From Rossellomorea aquimaris (GTDB lineage Bacteria > Bacillota > Bacilli > Bacillales > Bacillaceae_B), in assembly GCF_020171925.1 (NCBI RefSeq), contig NZ_JAIVAR010000002.1, positions 372,001 to 436,000 on the forward strand: a stretch of 64,000 nt of DNA, read 5' to 3'. Below the pieces are notes generated by a model. The model made no database searches. It saw nothing but the letters and a program-made list of their open reading frames with translations, and was not told where the DNA came from. The stretch's first letter is position 1. Every line of letters begins with the position of its first letter. Of this stretch, positions 1 through 7,394 are shown piece by piece. The position numbers were made by a program, and so were the translations under genes.

Positions 1-332
1 GCACCCTCCCTTATAGAGGAAGAGTGGGAGAGGATCTTTCACTTGAAGAGGGCTATGAAGCTGCGCGATTGACGACCTTGAACCAGCTCGCAATCGTGAA
101 AGAGACGATCGGGAGTCTCCGGTTGATTGAGCGGGTCGTCAAAGTCACGGGATATGTCAGCTGTGCACCAGGCTTTCCTGATGTGCCGAAAGTGATTAAC
201 GGCTCGTCCGACCTGTTGGTTGAACTATTCGGCGATAGCGGGAAACATGCCCGTTGTGCGGTCGGGGTCAGTTCCTTGCCAGGCAATGCGGCTGTCGAAA
301 CAGATTTGCTTGTTTTACTTAAGAAAGGATAA
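1..332 (+). CDS. RidA/YjgF family protein, 5'-truncated by the window edge
   Basis: The open frame enters from the window edge and ends at 332, so the N-terminus is missing; the ATG at 24 is internal because the codons before it stay open and read like family sequence. The fragment carries the RidA-like core with VKVTGYV, a CAPGF segment, the PKVINGSSDLLVELFG stretch and a C-terminal AAVETDLLVLL strand. RidA proteins form trimers and hydrolyse reactive enamine/imine intermediates in the cytosol. This variant resembles the atypical group in which CAPGF precedes the INGSSDL motif. Only 19 nt separate it from the ribosome binding region of the next gene, so co-transcription is possible. Assignment to the superfamily is firm; the substrate is unknown. 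Confidence 0.8.
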   Translation, partial: TLPYRGRVGEDLSLEEGYEAARLTTLNQLAIVKETIGSLRLIERVVKVTGYVSCAPGFPDVPKVINGSSDLLVELFGDSGKHARCAVGVSSLPGNAAVETDLLVLLKKG

Positions 333-357
333 ACGTTTTTGAAAAGGGGTTATGCAG

Positions 358-1380
358 ATGAGTGATGAACGGATATACGATGCCACCATCATTGGCGGTG
401 GACCTGCCGGGTTGTTTACGGCCTTCTACGCAGGGATGCGGCAAATGAGCGTGAAAATCATTGAAAGCATGCCGCAGCTTGGCGGACAGCTTTCAGCACT
501 GTACCCGGAAAAATATATTTACGATGTCGCCGGTTTCCCGAAAGTACTGGCAAAGGATCTAGTGGATGGGTTGGTGGAACAGGCCAATCAGTTCAATCCA
601 TCGGTCAGCCTTGGTCAGACGGTGGAAAAGGTGGAAAGGCTAGAGGATGAGTCGTTTCTATTAACGACAAGTAGTAATGAAATGATCAGAACCAAGACAA
701 TCATCGTCACAGCGGGTGCCGGCGCCTTCAAGCCCCGTCCTTTGGGTATCGAAAAAATGGATGAGCAGTACGAAAATCTCCATTATTTCGTGGATGACCT
801 CAGCCGTTTCAAAGGCAGGAAAGTGCTTGTCTGTGGAGGCGGTGATTCGGCGGTGGACTGGGCGAACATGCTCGAACCGATTGCGGAAAGAGTCACACTG
901 GTGCATCGCCGTGATAAATTCAGGGCGCATGAGCATAGCGTGGAGCAACTGATGGATTCCAGCGTAAGGGTCATGACCCCTTTTAATGTGACAGAGCTCG
1001 GAATGACCGGTTCGAGGATCTCCCATGTTGTCCTGCAGCACGCCAAGAAAGAATCTGCGGAAATCCTCGATGTCGATGATGTGCTCGTTAATTACGGATT
1101 CATCTCTTCACTCGGACCGATAAAAGACTGGGAACTTCAAATCGAAAAGAATTCAATCGTCGTCGATTATAAAATGGAAACGAATATCAAAGGAATTTTT
1201 GCCGTAGGGGATATTGCTACGTATCAAGGGAAGGTCAAGCTGATCGCCACAGGATTCGGGGAAGCACCCGTCGCCGTCAGTCATGCGAAGCAGTATGTGG
1301 ATCCATCAGCGCGCGTCCAGCCCCTTCATAGTACAAGTGTGATGGGAGACAAGAAAACGAAAGAAGCGAGCACAGTCTGA
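358..1380 (+). CDS. yumC: Ferredoxin/flavodoxin-NADP+ reductase, type 2 (YumC-like)
   Basis: A 340-residue flavoprotein that moves electrons between NADPH and ferredoxin or flavodoxin in the cytosol. It has the thioredoxin-reductase-like architecture of Bacillus YumC: an N-terminal FAD-binding IIGGGPAG motif at about residues 11-18, the characteristic [16 protein letters not shown] stretch, a second nucleotide motif [10 protein letters not shown] near residue 160 for NADPH, and a C-terminal [17 protein letters not shown] segment contacting FAD. It lacks the CxxC of thioredoxin reductase. I prefer the ATG at 358 over 352 because the AAAAGGGG ribosome site ends only two bases before 352 but eight before 358. 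A ferredoxin gene lies about 190 bp downstream, its likely redox partner, with a small Cys-rich ORF between. Confidence 0.95.
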   Translation: MSDERIYDATIIGGGPAGLFTAFYAGMRQMSVKIIESMPQLGGQLSALYPEKYIYDVAGFPKVLAKDLVDGLVEQANQFNPSVSLGQTVEKVERLEDESFLLTTSSNEMIRTKTIIVTAGAGAFKPRPLGIEKMDEQYENLHYFVDDLSRFKGRKVLVCGGGDSAVDWANMLEPIAERVTLVHRRDKFRAHEHSVEQLMDSSVRVMTPFNVTELGMTGSRISHVVLQHAKKESAEILDVDDVLVNYGFISSLGPIKDWELQIEKNSIVVDYKMETNIKGIFAVGDIATYQGKVKLIATGFGEAPVAVSHAKQYVDPSARVQPLHSTSVMGDKKTKEASTV

Positions 1381-1405
1381 CACTTTTGTGATGAAGGGGG
1401 ACTGA

Positions 1406-1806
<401 letters not shown>

Positions 1807-1807
1807 A

Positions 1808-1838
1808 AAACGGGACATGGATTTGTCCCGTTTTTTTG
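1808..1838 (+). terminator. Rho-independent terminator after fer
   Basis: ACGGGAC pairs with GTCCCGT around an 8-base loop and is followed by seven T residues. Confidence 0.9.
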
Positions 1839-1885
1839 GTGGGACGGGGGGAAACCTGGTGCGCGGGCGGACCAAGGGCGCGGAC

Positions 1886-1933
1886 CAAGGGGACAGGTAC
1901 GGTGGTTCAAAGACTGCTGGACCTGTCCCCTTG
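1886..1933. repeat. GGGACAGGT-family inverted repeat
   Basis: CAAGGGGACAGGT at 1886-1898 is the exact reverse complement of ACCTGTCCCCTTG at 1921-1933. The intervening GGTGGTTC is shared with the copy near 3150. One member of a dispersed family confined to the first 25 kb of the window. Confidence 0.75.
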
Positions 1934-1937
1934 AATT

Positions 1938-2069
1938 TTAAGGCTTCTTGAGATCCTTTAGGATGGTGTTTTTTAATGCTTCTATCTCCTCATCCATTTT
2001 TTCCATCTTTTCATCGAATTCCTTGTCTTTTTTCTTGAGTTCATCAGTTAAATTATTGTCCTTTTTCAT
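1938..2069 (-). CDS. 43-residue charged coiled-coil microprotein
   Basis: On the reverse strand an ATG at 2069-2067 follows a near-perfect AAAGGAGG ribosome site with ideal spacing. The frame gives 43 residues, very rich in Lys, Asp and Glu, with Leu, Phe, Met and Ile placed at heptad-like intervals (LKKKDKEF, MEKMDEEIEALK), so a single amphipathic helix or short coiled coil is expected. No family is recognised. The stop falls next to the right arm of the inverted repeat at 1886-1933, which may serve as its transcription end. Confidence rests on the ribosome site and composition, not on homology. Confidence 0.55.
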   Translation of the reverse strand: MKKDNNLTDELKKKDKEFDEKMEKMDEEIEALKNTILKDLKKP

Positions 2070-2122
2070 ACAACATCCTCCTTTTTTTAGCATCTACATA
2101 AATATATGAAGAATATCTTGAA

Positions 2123-2485
2123 ATGAACCAAAATGGGGTCAGACCCCGAACCAAAGGGACCTGTCCCTTAGGCACTCCGATAGTAAATACAAATGGAGTG
2201 ATTCAGGAAACAAATTTTCGCCACACCGAAGATCTGCGGATTTACTTATGGATTCTGACGCACTCACGGGAAGAAGTAGGGTATGAGGGAGGCTATTTTC
2301 TGGAAAAGGATCAGTACATAGCAACGCTTAGCAATCTGAGAGATTATATGTGGTTCTATAATGGGAATAAGATGGACCATTACTCTATATCCCGAATTCA
2401 GCGGTCCATCAAGCGTCTGGAGAAGTATGGCTGGCTTCGTGTTGAGAAGATGCAGCGTGGGTGTTTGTTTACGGTGGTGAAGTGA
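2123..2485 (+). CDS. Winged-helix protein fragment resembling phage replication/DnaD N-terminal domains; probable remnant
   Basis: The 120-codon frame has two parts. From about residue 35 it looks like a winged-helix domain of phage or plasmid replication proteins: RIYLWILTHS, YFLEKDQYIATLSNLRDYMWFY, then ISRIQRSIKRLEKYGWLRVE as the recognition-helix and wing region. The first ~20 codons are instead translated from a copy of the GGGACAGGT dispersed repeat (2134-2170), and no convincing ribosome site precedes the ATG. The C-terminal part expected of a replication protein is absent. I infer a truncated former gene whose 5' end was replaced by the repeat. It may not be expressed. Confidence 0.4.
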   Translation: MNQNGVRPRTKGTCPLGTPIVNTNGVIQETNFRHTEDLRIYLWILTHSREEVGYEGGYFLEKDQYIATLSNLRDYMWFYNGNKMDHYSISRIQRSIKRLEKYGWLRVEKMQRGCLFTVVK

Positions 2486-2808
2486 AGTACCCAATGAAAC
2501 CATGGGGACAGGTGCCGTGGTTTTTGCGAGGGTTGTAGATTAGAGATTCTATGCTTGTGGCGATTTAGAATTACGTAGATTTAGGTAGAACGTACTGTTA
2601 CAAAAAACGAATTTTCATATACGCAATACATGGCCACCACCCAGCTAAATAATAAATATAATGAGGGTAAACGTTTAGGTATTGTCAGCTAATACCTATA
2701 TAAATATTATTAACCTTAATCACTTTCCACATCGCTACTTGCATATATTAGAAGAGTGTTTTAGTCATGTTTTCCCACCATCAGGCTAATGCAAAGGAGT
2801 GAGGGATT
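2486..2808. other. Gene-poor stretch with a partial repeat copy
   Basis: AT-rich sequence without a supported gene. Bases 2502-2520 carry half of a GGGACAGGTGCCGTGGTT repeat unit without its inverted partner. The final 100 bases should contain the promoter of the membrane protein at 2809, but I see no consensus hexamers. Confidence 0.5.
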
Positions 2809-3126
2809 GTGGAGAAGAATACCGCTTCAAAGGGACGGTCTATCCTACTGTGGGCAAATGTTATGATCTTGGCAAATTTGGTAGCCATAGCGATGATAAG
2901 ATTGTTTTTCAATGATCATAAAGAACTGTTGCTGGACCTGATCAATCTTCCTAACTGCATATTCATGGGCTTTGTTTTTACTTATATTGGCTATAAGGGA
3001 ATTCAATTTCTTAAAGTTCCGAAAAGCAAAAAGCGCTTTTATTCTTATACTACCTTTGGGTTACTCGGTATAATACTTTCAGTCGTACTTTTATTCTTAA
3101 CCCTTCAAAGCATATTTGGCCACTAG
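2809..3126 (+). CDS. Small three-helix membrane protein of unknown function
   Basis: A 105-residue protein starting at a GTG preceded by AAAGGAGTGAGGG. Three hydrophobic segments are evident at about residues 12-33, 47-64 and 80-101, separated by short charged loops including a KVPKSKKR stretch that should face the cytosol. No catalytic or binding motif is seen and I do not recognise the family. It stands alone, followed by an inverted repeat and then the ECF sigma operon. Its stop overlaps nothing, so it is probably monocistronic. Confidence 0.6.
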   Translation: MEKNTASKGRSILLWANVMILANLVAIAMIRLFFNDHKELLLDLINLPNCIFMGFVFTYIGYKGIQFLKVPKSKKRFYSYTTFGLLGIILSVVLLFLTLQSIFGH

Positions 3127-3143
3127 TCTTAAGGAAACCAGAA

Positions 3144-3198
3144 ACCGCAGGGACAGGTACCGTGGTTCACTACGAGCCGTGGTACCTGTCCCTGCGGT
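3144..3198. repeat. GGGACAGGTACC-family inverted repeat, best copy
   Basis: ACCGCAGGGACAGGTACC and its exact reverse complement form 18-bp arms around CGTGGTTC...GAGCCGTGG. As RNA it would fold into a long hairpin without a T-tract. Reference copy for the family. Confidence 0.8.
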
Positions 3199-3255
3199 GT
3201 TTAGGAACAAAGAGCCTGCCCTTATGTCTCTTTATGTTGAAATCCATGGAACTTT

Positions 3256-3287
3256 TGAGTCCAAAATGGATCATTCTACGTCTAATA
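3256..3287 (+). promoter_or_regulatory. Putative ECF-type autoregulated promoter
   Basis: TGAGTC at 3256-3261 and CGTCTAATA at 3279-3287 are 17 bp apart, a spacing and -10 core typical of Bacillus ECF promoters. The same CGTCTAATA with a TGAAAT element 17 bp upstream precedes the gene at 38061. The sigma gene starts about 45 nt downstream. Confidence 0.45.
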
Positions 3288-3330
3288 AGCAGAATGAGAA
3301 AATGGTTTTGAAAGAAATGGGGTGGCATGC

Positions 3331-3849
3331 ATGGAGGAATCTAAAGTGGCAATTGGTGAGCTTATGGACCTGTACGGGAAGCAGCTCATCAATCTCGCTT
3401 ATACATACTGCAAGGACTGGGGGATGGCGGAGGATATTGTCCAGGAGGTGTTCTTGAACGCATACAGAAAATTGGACACGTTTGAAGGTGAATCTTCGTA
3501 TAAAACATGGCTTTATACCATTACCATCAATAAATCGAAAGACTTCCTGCGTAAGCCGGTGAGGAGAGAGACATTCCTGCAGAGGGTGTTTTTCAAGGTG
3601 AATCAAAGCCAACCGACACCAGAAGAAGTGGTGGTCGGAAAAGATGATCAGAGTGGACTTGCTTCCGAGGTTATGACCCTTCCCATTAAATACAGGGAAA
3701 TAATCATCCTTTACTATTATGAGGAGTTGAGCACGGCAGAAGCGGCTGAGTTATTGAGGATTCCTCATTCCACTGCAAAAACACGGCTTCAAAGAGGGCG
3801 GAAGCTACTGAGAAAGCAATTGGAAGGATGTGATTACCTTGCGAAATAA
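3331..3849 (+). CDS. ECF-family RNA polymerase sigma factor
   Basis: A 172-residue sigma-70 family protein with only regions 2 and 4. Region 2 includes LAYTYCKDWGMAEDIVQEVFL at about residues 23-43 and YKTWLYTITINKSKDFLR for core binding and -10 melting; region 4 ends with an HTH, STAEAAELLRIPHSTAKTRL, near residues 136-155. The ATG at 3331 follows GGGGTGG with normal spacing; a GTG at 3322 is the alternative. The downstream gene overlaps by 11 bp and encodes a membrane protein with a cytosolic N-terminus, the usual arrangement of a sigma with its anti-sigma. A candidate self-recognised promoter lies upstream. The inducing signal is unknown. Confidence 0.92.
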   Translation: MEESKVAIGELMDLYGKQLINLAYTYCKDWGMAEDIVQEVFLNAYRKLDTFEGESSYKTWLYTITINKSKDFLRKPVRRETFLQRVFFKVNQSQPTPEEVVVGKDDQSGLASEVMTLPIKYREIIILYYYEELSTAEAAELLRIPHSTAKTRLQRGRKLLRKQLEGCDYLAK

Positions 3850-4978
3850 TCAGGAACAACGGGAGATTCAAGAGTCTTTACGGGAACTTTTTAAGGAGAA
3901 TCCATATAGCGGACGAACAAAGAGGCGTTGGCTGGATGAACTTGATAAAGGAAGTAGGGTGTATACCCAAAAAAGACCCAATTTGATTCCAGGGATCCTG
4001 TCAATTGCTGTCGCGATGGTCTTCTTCACAGGATTTGCATTTTTTCTTTTACAGAAGTGGGAAGAAGGACGGACACATCTTCAGGAGCCGGTAGTAGAGG
4101 CACCAACGGGGGTGACAGAACTTGATGAAGAAAAAAAACTGGATAAGAAAGTGGAAGAACTGATGAGTCAGGAAGAGGTAGACATCAAGGATTTTCTCAC
4201 CTATTTTTATGATGAATTCACTAATGGATATAAAAGCTATCCGATGGGTTCACATGACGGCTACTATTATCAGTCGAAAGAAGAGGTGGCTGAAGGTGTT
4301 CTTTCTGTCTTGGAGAAAATGCGGCCGGAGAATGAAAAATTGAAGGGGGATTTGGACCGGCTGGAAGTCCTCCTTGAAGAATTCCTTTATACTTCGAGGA
4401 AGTTCCCACCTGATTATGAGCGTCCCGATCCAGCCAAAGTATATTATTACTCAGTGGGTTTGATTGCCGATCTTCACCAAGTGATCGTTCTTGGAGGCGA
4501 AGAAGACCTGAATGGTTTTTCATTGAGTGGGAATGGTCGTCACACAGATGTGATAAAAGCAATCGCTGATGGCAGCCGGGTATACCCTGACCCTGAAAGC
4601 CCGCTTATTTTAACAGAAGATCAAAAGGATGACTTCCTTCCGATCGAAGCTTTTCAAATCGAAAAGACAGAATTCACGGATCTAAGCACATATGTCCATT
4701 CAACCTATGAAAGCTATCAGGACGGCTCCGAGTATAAGGAGCATTTCGATAATGAGTCTGCTGAATCAAGTTTGATCGGAGCCTCGATTGCGTATATCAA
4801 TTACTTCAAAGAAGACATTAAAGAAAAGGGGATGACGGAAGAATTCGAAGAGTGGCAGAAGATCGCCTATGAATATCAGAAAAGTAGGCTTAGTGTAGGC
4901 GAGGCTGAATCTGTGAGACAAGAAGAGCTTAAGGTACAGTTTGAGAGGAAGATGGAAGAAATAGTGGAGGAGTTTTGA
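3839..4978 (+). CDS. Membrane-anchored anti-sigma-like protein with large extracytoplasmic domain
   Basis: About 379 residues. A ~45-residue charged cytosolic N-terminus is followed by one transmembrane helix (PGILSIAVAMVFFTGFAFFL, about residues 48-70) and a ~300-residue acidic extracellular region without recognisable domains, predicted to be mostly helical. I place the start at TTG 3839 because GGAAGGA lies ten bases upstream; a GTG at 3830 sits on top of that site. Overlap with the sigma gene suggests coupled translation and equal dosage. No zinc-binding HxxxCxxC anti-sigma motif is present, so the anti-sigma role rests on topology and gene order. The outer domain would be the sensor. Confidence 0.65.
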   Translation: MRNNQEQREIQESLRELFKENPYSGRTKRRWLDELDKGSRVYTQKRPNLIPGILSIAVAMVFFTGFAFFLLQKWEEGRTHLQEPVVEAPTGVTELDEEKKLDKKVEELMSQEEVDIKDFLTYFYDEFTNGYKSYPMGSHDGYYYQSKEEVAEGVLSVLEKMRPENEKLKGDLDRLEVLLEEFLYTSRKFPPDYERPDPAKVYYYSVGLIADLHQVIVLGGEEDLNGFSLSGNGRHTDVIKAIADGSRVYPDPESPLILTEDQKDDFLPIEAFQIEKTEFTDLSTYVHSTYESYQDGSEYKEHFDNESAESSLIGASIAYINYFKEDIKEKGMTEEFEEWQKIAYEYQKSRLSVGEAESVRQEELKVQFERKMEEIVEEF

Positions 4979-5008
4979 GGAGCAGGGGTTTTCCACCTGC
5001 TTCTCTAT
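4979..5008 (+). terminator. Weak terminator after the ECF operon
   Basis: GAGCAGG and CCTGCTTC form a short stem followed by a TCTCTATTT tract; the T-run is poor. Confidence 0.4.
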
Positions 5009-5069
5009 TTGATTAAAATTTAATTTATATTTAAAAAGAGAATATACATACGATCTAAATCCTTGAAGT

Positions 5070-5981
5070 TCAGACATATTTTGCATGAGGGATTTCGTAC
5101 ATTCCCTTTGAAATCGTTTCAATCTTTGATGTGAGGAAATCTACATATTCACTATCTTCACGAATTTCAAACATATGTAAAGCCTGTTGGTAATATGGAA
5201 ATGCCTTATCAGTGTGTGCTAGAAGCTCGAAATTGTAACCAATCTGATAATGAAGTTCACCTACTCCCCAAAGTAATTCTTCGTCAAAACACCAGTTGAT
5301 GGCAGCTTTGCTGTATTTTATAGATTTTTCATATTGACCAAGTCGTGTCAGGACCTTAGCGATATTATAAAACAATCGGGTCTTAATTGATTTATCTTGC
5401 AAATGCTCAGTAGTCCTCAGTGCAACTTCCACTTGCTTGTAATAATAAAGAGCGTCTTGGTTATTATGTAGGGCTACATGAATGGTTCCAGTGCTTGCGA
5501 GAATTTGCATCTCCCTTTCTGTCATGGCCTTTTTATCATGAGCAGTGAGGTCATAAGCTTTTTGTAGGGTTAAAAAGGATGCTTCTGCATCCTTCTCGAC
5601 TTCATACTTATAAATCCCCTTGTGCCAATAAAGAAGCTGTAGCTTCTCCTTGTCTTTATAGAAAAGTGGATTCTTCTCTTCGGTTTTGACCAGGTCAATC
5701 ATACCATCGAAATCACGGCTGTCCCGTAGAAACCTGAGCTGCCTCTCAACTTCCTTGATATAATCTATCCTCGGAGTCGTACCGATTTCAAAAAAGTAGT
5801 TGATGTCGACACCCAGTTTGATGGAGATTTGATATAAAGCTGTCGCACTGGGGTAGATGTCGCCTTTTTCAATCCGGCTGATCAAAGCTTGGGTGCAGAT
5901 GTTTTCGGCCAAATCACCTTGTGTAAGGCCGGCGACCTTTCTCAATTCTTTTATTTTTTTACCGATCAAAGAGTAATCCAT
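5070..5981 (-). CDS. XRE-type HTH regulator with TPR repeats (RRNPP/PlcR-like)
   Basis: A 303-residue cytosolic regulator. Residues 6-60 form a classic XRE helix-turn-helix (IKELRKVAGLTQGDLAENI, then ALISRIEKGDIYPSATAL). From about residue 75 the protein is an all-helical solenoid with TPR-like units such as LYYYKQVEVAL, RLFYNIAKVLTRLGQYEKSI and ELHYQIGYNFELLAHTDKAFPYYQQAL. This matches peptide-sensing RRNPP regulators (PlcR, NprR, Rap relatives). Such genes usually have a small exported propeptide gene next to them; I find none between 4980 and 5070, so the ligand peptide may be encoded elsewhere or absent. Target promoters are unknown; nothing in the sequence identifies its operator. Confidence 0.85.
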   Translation of the reverse strand: MDYSLIGKKIKELRKVAGLTQGDLAENICTQALISRIEKGDIYPSATALYQISIKLGVDINYFFEIGTTPRIDYIKEVERQLRFLRDSRDFDGMIDLVKTEEKNPLFYKDKEKLQLLYWHKGIYKYEVEKDAEASFLTLQKAYDLTAHDKKAMTEREMQILASTGTIHVALHNNQDALYYYKQVEVALRTTEHLQDKSIKTRLFYNIAKVLTRLGQYEKSIKYSKAAINWCFDEELLWGVGELHYQIGYNFELLAHTDKAFPYYQQALHMFEIREDSEYVDFLTSKIETISKGMYEIPHAKYV

Positions 5982-6083
5982 GTTGCTCCTCCTTGCGAAG
6001 AATTTGTCAATTTATCTTATCAAAAAATAGCTGTTATGGGGACGGGGAGTGAAGTGTATATTAATAAATCTTTAAATAAGTTA

Positions 6084-6112
6084 TTGACTTTTTTTCGAAA
6101 AATTGATAGATT
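6084..6112 (+). promoter_or_regulatory. Sigma-A promoter of the tRNA operon
   Basis: TTGACT at 6084-6089 and TAGATT at 6107-6112 are 17 bp apart, about 40 bp before the first tRNA, typical of stable RNA promoters. Confidence 0.6.
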
Positions 6113-6150
6113 AGTATACGTCGCAGTAAGCGATATGATTGTTTTTTTAC

Positions 6151-6226
6151 GGAGGATTAGCTCAGCTGGGAGAGCATCTGCCTTACAAGCAGAGGGTCGG
6201 CGGTTCGATCCCGTCATCCTCCACCA
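6151..6226 (+). tRNA. tRNA-Val (anticodon TAC), CCA encoded
   Basis: A 76-nt cloverleaf: acceptor GGAGGAT pairs with ATCCTCC, anticodon loop CTTACAA gives TAC, T-loop GGTTCGATCC is intact and the 3' CCA is encoded. First gene of the five-tRNA operon. Confidence 0.96.
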
Positions 6227-6230
6227 TGGA

Positions 6231-6299
6231 TTTTTCACGAAGCGACAGCGAAGTGAAAAGATCCTTCCTTAACCTTGCGCAGCGAAGCGGAGCATCACT
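6231..6299 (+). repeat. tRNA-operon spacer repeat, copy 1
   Basis: Starts with a hairpin TTTTCAC/GTGAAAA and continues with CCTTAACC and GCGCAGCGAA motifs. About 80 percent identical by eye to 6537-6606 in the same operon, suggesting a duplicated spacer or a processing structure. Confidence 0.6.
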
Positions 6300-6340
6300 A
6301 CTCTAAAGCTCAGCAACCTCGACTAGCAACCAACACATAC

Positions 6341-6433
6341 GGAGGAATACCCAAGTCCGGCTGAAGGGATCGGTCTTGAAAACCGACAGGGGTGTTAAAG
6401 CCCGCGGGGGTTCGAATCCCTCTTCCTCCGCCA
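6341..6433 (+). tRNA. tRNA-Ser (anticodon TGA), CCA encoded
   Basis: A 93-nt class II tRNA with acceptor GGAGGAA/TTCCTCC, anticodon loop CTTGAAA (TGA), the long variable arm expected of serine tRNA, T-loop GGTTCGAATCC and encoded CCA. Confidence 0.95.
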
Positions 6434-6448
6434 TATTTTTTCTCTCAT

Positions 6449-6529
6449 GGAGGGGTAGCGAAGTGGCTAAACGCGGCGGACTGTAAATCCGCTCCTTCGG
6501 GTTCGGCAGTTCGAATCTGCCCCCCTCCA
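6449..6529 (+). tRNA. tRNA-Tyr (anticodon GTA), CCA not encoded
   Basis: Class II cloverleaf with acceptor GGAGGGG/CCCCTCC, anticodon loop CTGTAAA (GTA) and a long variable arm. The gene ends at the discriminator A followed by TTT, so CCA must be added post-transcriptionally, unlike its four neighbours. Confidence 0.94.
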
Positions 6530-6536
6530 TTTAGCT

Positions 6537-6606
6537 TTTTTCACGGAGCAAGAGCGGAGTGAAAACAAGCCTCCTTAACCTTTGCGCAGCGAAACGAAGC
6601 ATTACG
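6537..6606 (+). repeat. tRNA-operon spacer repeat, copy 2
   Basis: Second copy of the 6231-6299 spacer, again starting with a TTTTCAC...GTGAAAA hairpin and containing CTCCTTAACC and TGCGCAGCGAA. Confidence 0.6.
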
Positions 6607-6645
6607 TTCATAGCGAATCAGCGAAAGGATACAAATTTATATCCT

Positions 6646-6719
6646 AGGGGCATAGTTTAACGGTAGAACGAAGGTCTCCAAAACCTTTGGTGTGGGTTCG
6701 ATTCCTACTGCCCCTGCCA
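6646..6719 (+). tRNA. tRNA-Trp (anticodon CCA), CCA encoded
   Basis: A 74-nt cloverleaf beginning AGGGGCATAGTTTAA, nearly identical in layout to Bacillus tRNA-Trp; anticodon loop CTCCAAA gives CCA and the 3' CCA is encoded. Confidence 0.96.
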
Positions 6720-6735
6720 AAGTACAATTCCATAT

Positions 6736-6809
6736 GCGGGTGTAGTTTAATGGTAAAACCTCAGCCTTCCAAGCTGATGTCGTGGGTTCGATTCCCATCA
6801 CCCGCTCCA
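6736..6809 (+). tRNA. tRNA-Gly (anticodon TCC), CCA encoded
   Basis: Acceptor GCGGGTG pairs with CACCCGC, anticodon loop CTTCCAA gives TCC, T-loop GGTTCGATTCC and encoded CCA. Last gene of the operon, followed by a terminator. Confidence 0.96.
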
Positions 6810-6825
6810 ATTATTGATTATGCCA

Positions 6826-6857
6826 AAGCCAGTTCTAATAATAGAACTGGCTTTTTT
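6826..6857 (+). terminator. Terminator of the tRNA operon
   Basis: AAGCCAGTTCT and AGAACTGGCTT form an 11-bp stem with an AATAAT loop, followed by a T-run. Confidence 0.92.
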
Positions 6858-6861
6858 GTAT

Positions 6862-6935
6862 TGGGAAGGGACACGGGGACAGGTACCGTGTCCCGCTTCT
6901 AAGAAACGGGACAATGGACCTTTCCCCCTGTCCCA
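6862..6935. repeat. GGGACAGGTACC-family repeat copy
   Basis: GGGACACGGGGACAGGTACCGTGTCCC is followed by GGGACAATGGACC...CCTGTCCC; two adjacent imperfect hairpins of the dispersed family. Confidence 0.65.
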
Positions 6936-6946
6936 TCCCTCGATCA

Positions 6947-7203
6947 TTATTGAATTTTTAAGGTTTCTCCGACGTAAATTCGGTCACTGATTAGTTTATT
7001 TGCCTTTTTAAGCTTGCTGACAGTTGTATTGTATTTTTTGGCGATGGCAGAAAGGGTATCGCCTTTTTTACTTTATACGTTACAGCTTTAGAGCTGGAAG
7101 GTGACTTAGCTTTTTCTTTAGAAGGAGTTGTAACAGTACCTGACACCTTTAAGGATTGGTCCACATAAATCTTGTCACTTTTCAGGTTATTTAGCTTCTT
7201 CAC
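6947..7203 (-). pseudogene. LysM peptidoglycan-binding protein remnant (frameshift, N-terminus missing)
   Basis: The reverse strand encodes the end of one LysM module (KKLNNLKSDKIYVDQSLKV), a Ser/Thr/Lys linker and a second module. The second module is broken: TYKV is in one frame while [19 protein letters not shown] and the end [14 protein letters not shown] are in another. One missing A in the A-run corresponding to 7063-7068 explains the shift. Sequence upstream of 7203 does not continue the first LysM. Intact relatives are secreted cell-wall binding proteins or hydrolases. Either a decayed gene or, for the frameshift alone, a homopolymer sequencing error; the missing N-terminus favours decay. 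Confidence 0.75.
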
Positions 7204-7394
7204 AAAGTTAATACAAATAGAGGTAATTCCCCATCCGCTAGTCTCACTATTCTCAGGGTCAAAAAATGATAATCTGTAAATTTCATTTGACCAAAGTAAT
7301 TAATTAAATATATAAAAAAATCTACCCAGTTATAAATTCAATTTTTTACCTTTAATGAAAATTTATTGAATTTTTACCTGTTATGAATTATAAC
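7204..7394. other. AT-rich intergenic region upstream of the matrix locus
   Basis: No gene seen. It is mostly A/T and leads into the SinR-like palindrome. Weak TATAAC near 7390 could be a -10 element. Confidence 0.4.

Noticed and set aside
3248..3282. GGAACTTTT plus CGTC as an ECF promoter of the sigma operon
   Set aside because: The gap to CGTC is about 26 bp, far above the 16-17 bp allowed; TGAGTC at 3256 fits the spacing instead.
4979..5069. PapR-like propeptide gene downstream of the XRE-TPR regulator
   Set aside because: The only frame lacks a signal-peptide-like hydrophobic core and a ribosome site, and runs into the antisense of the previous gene.
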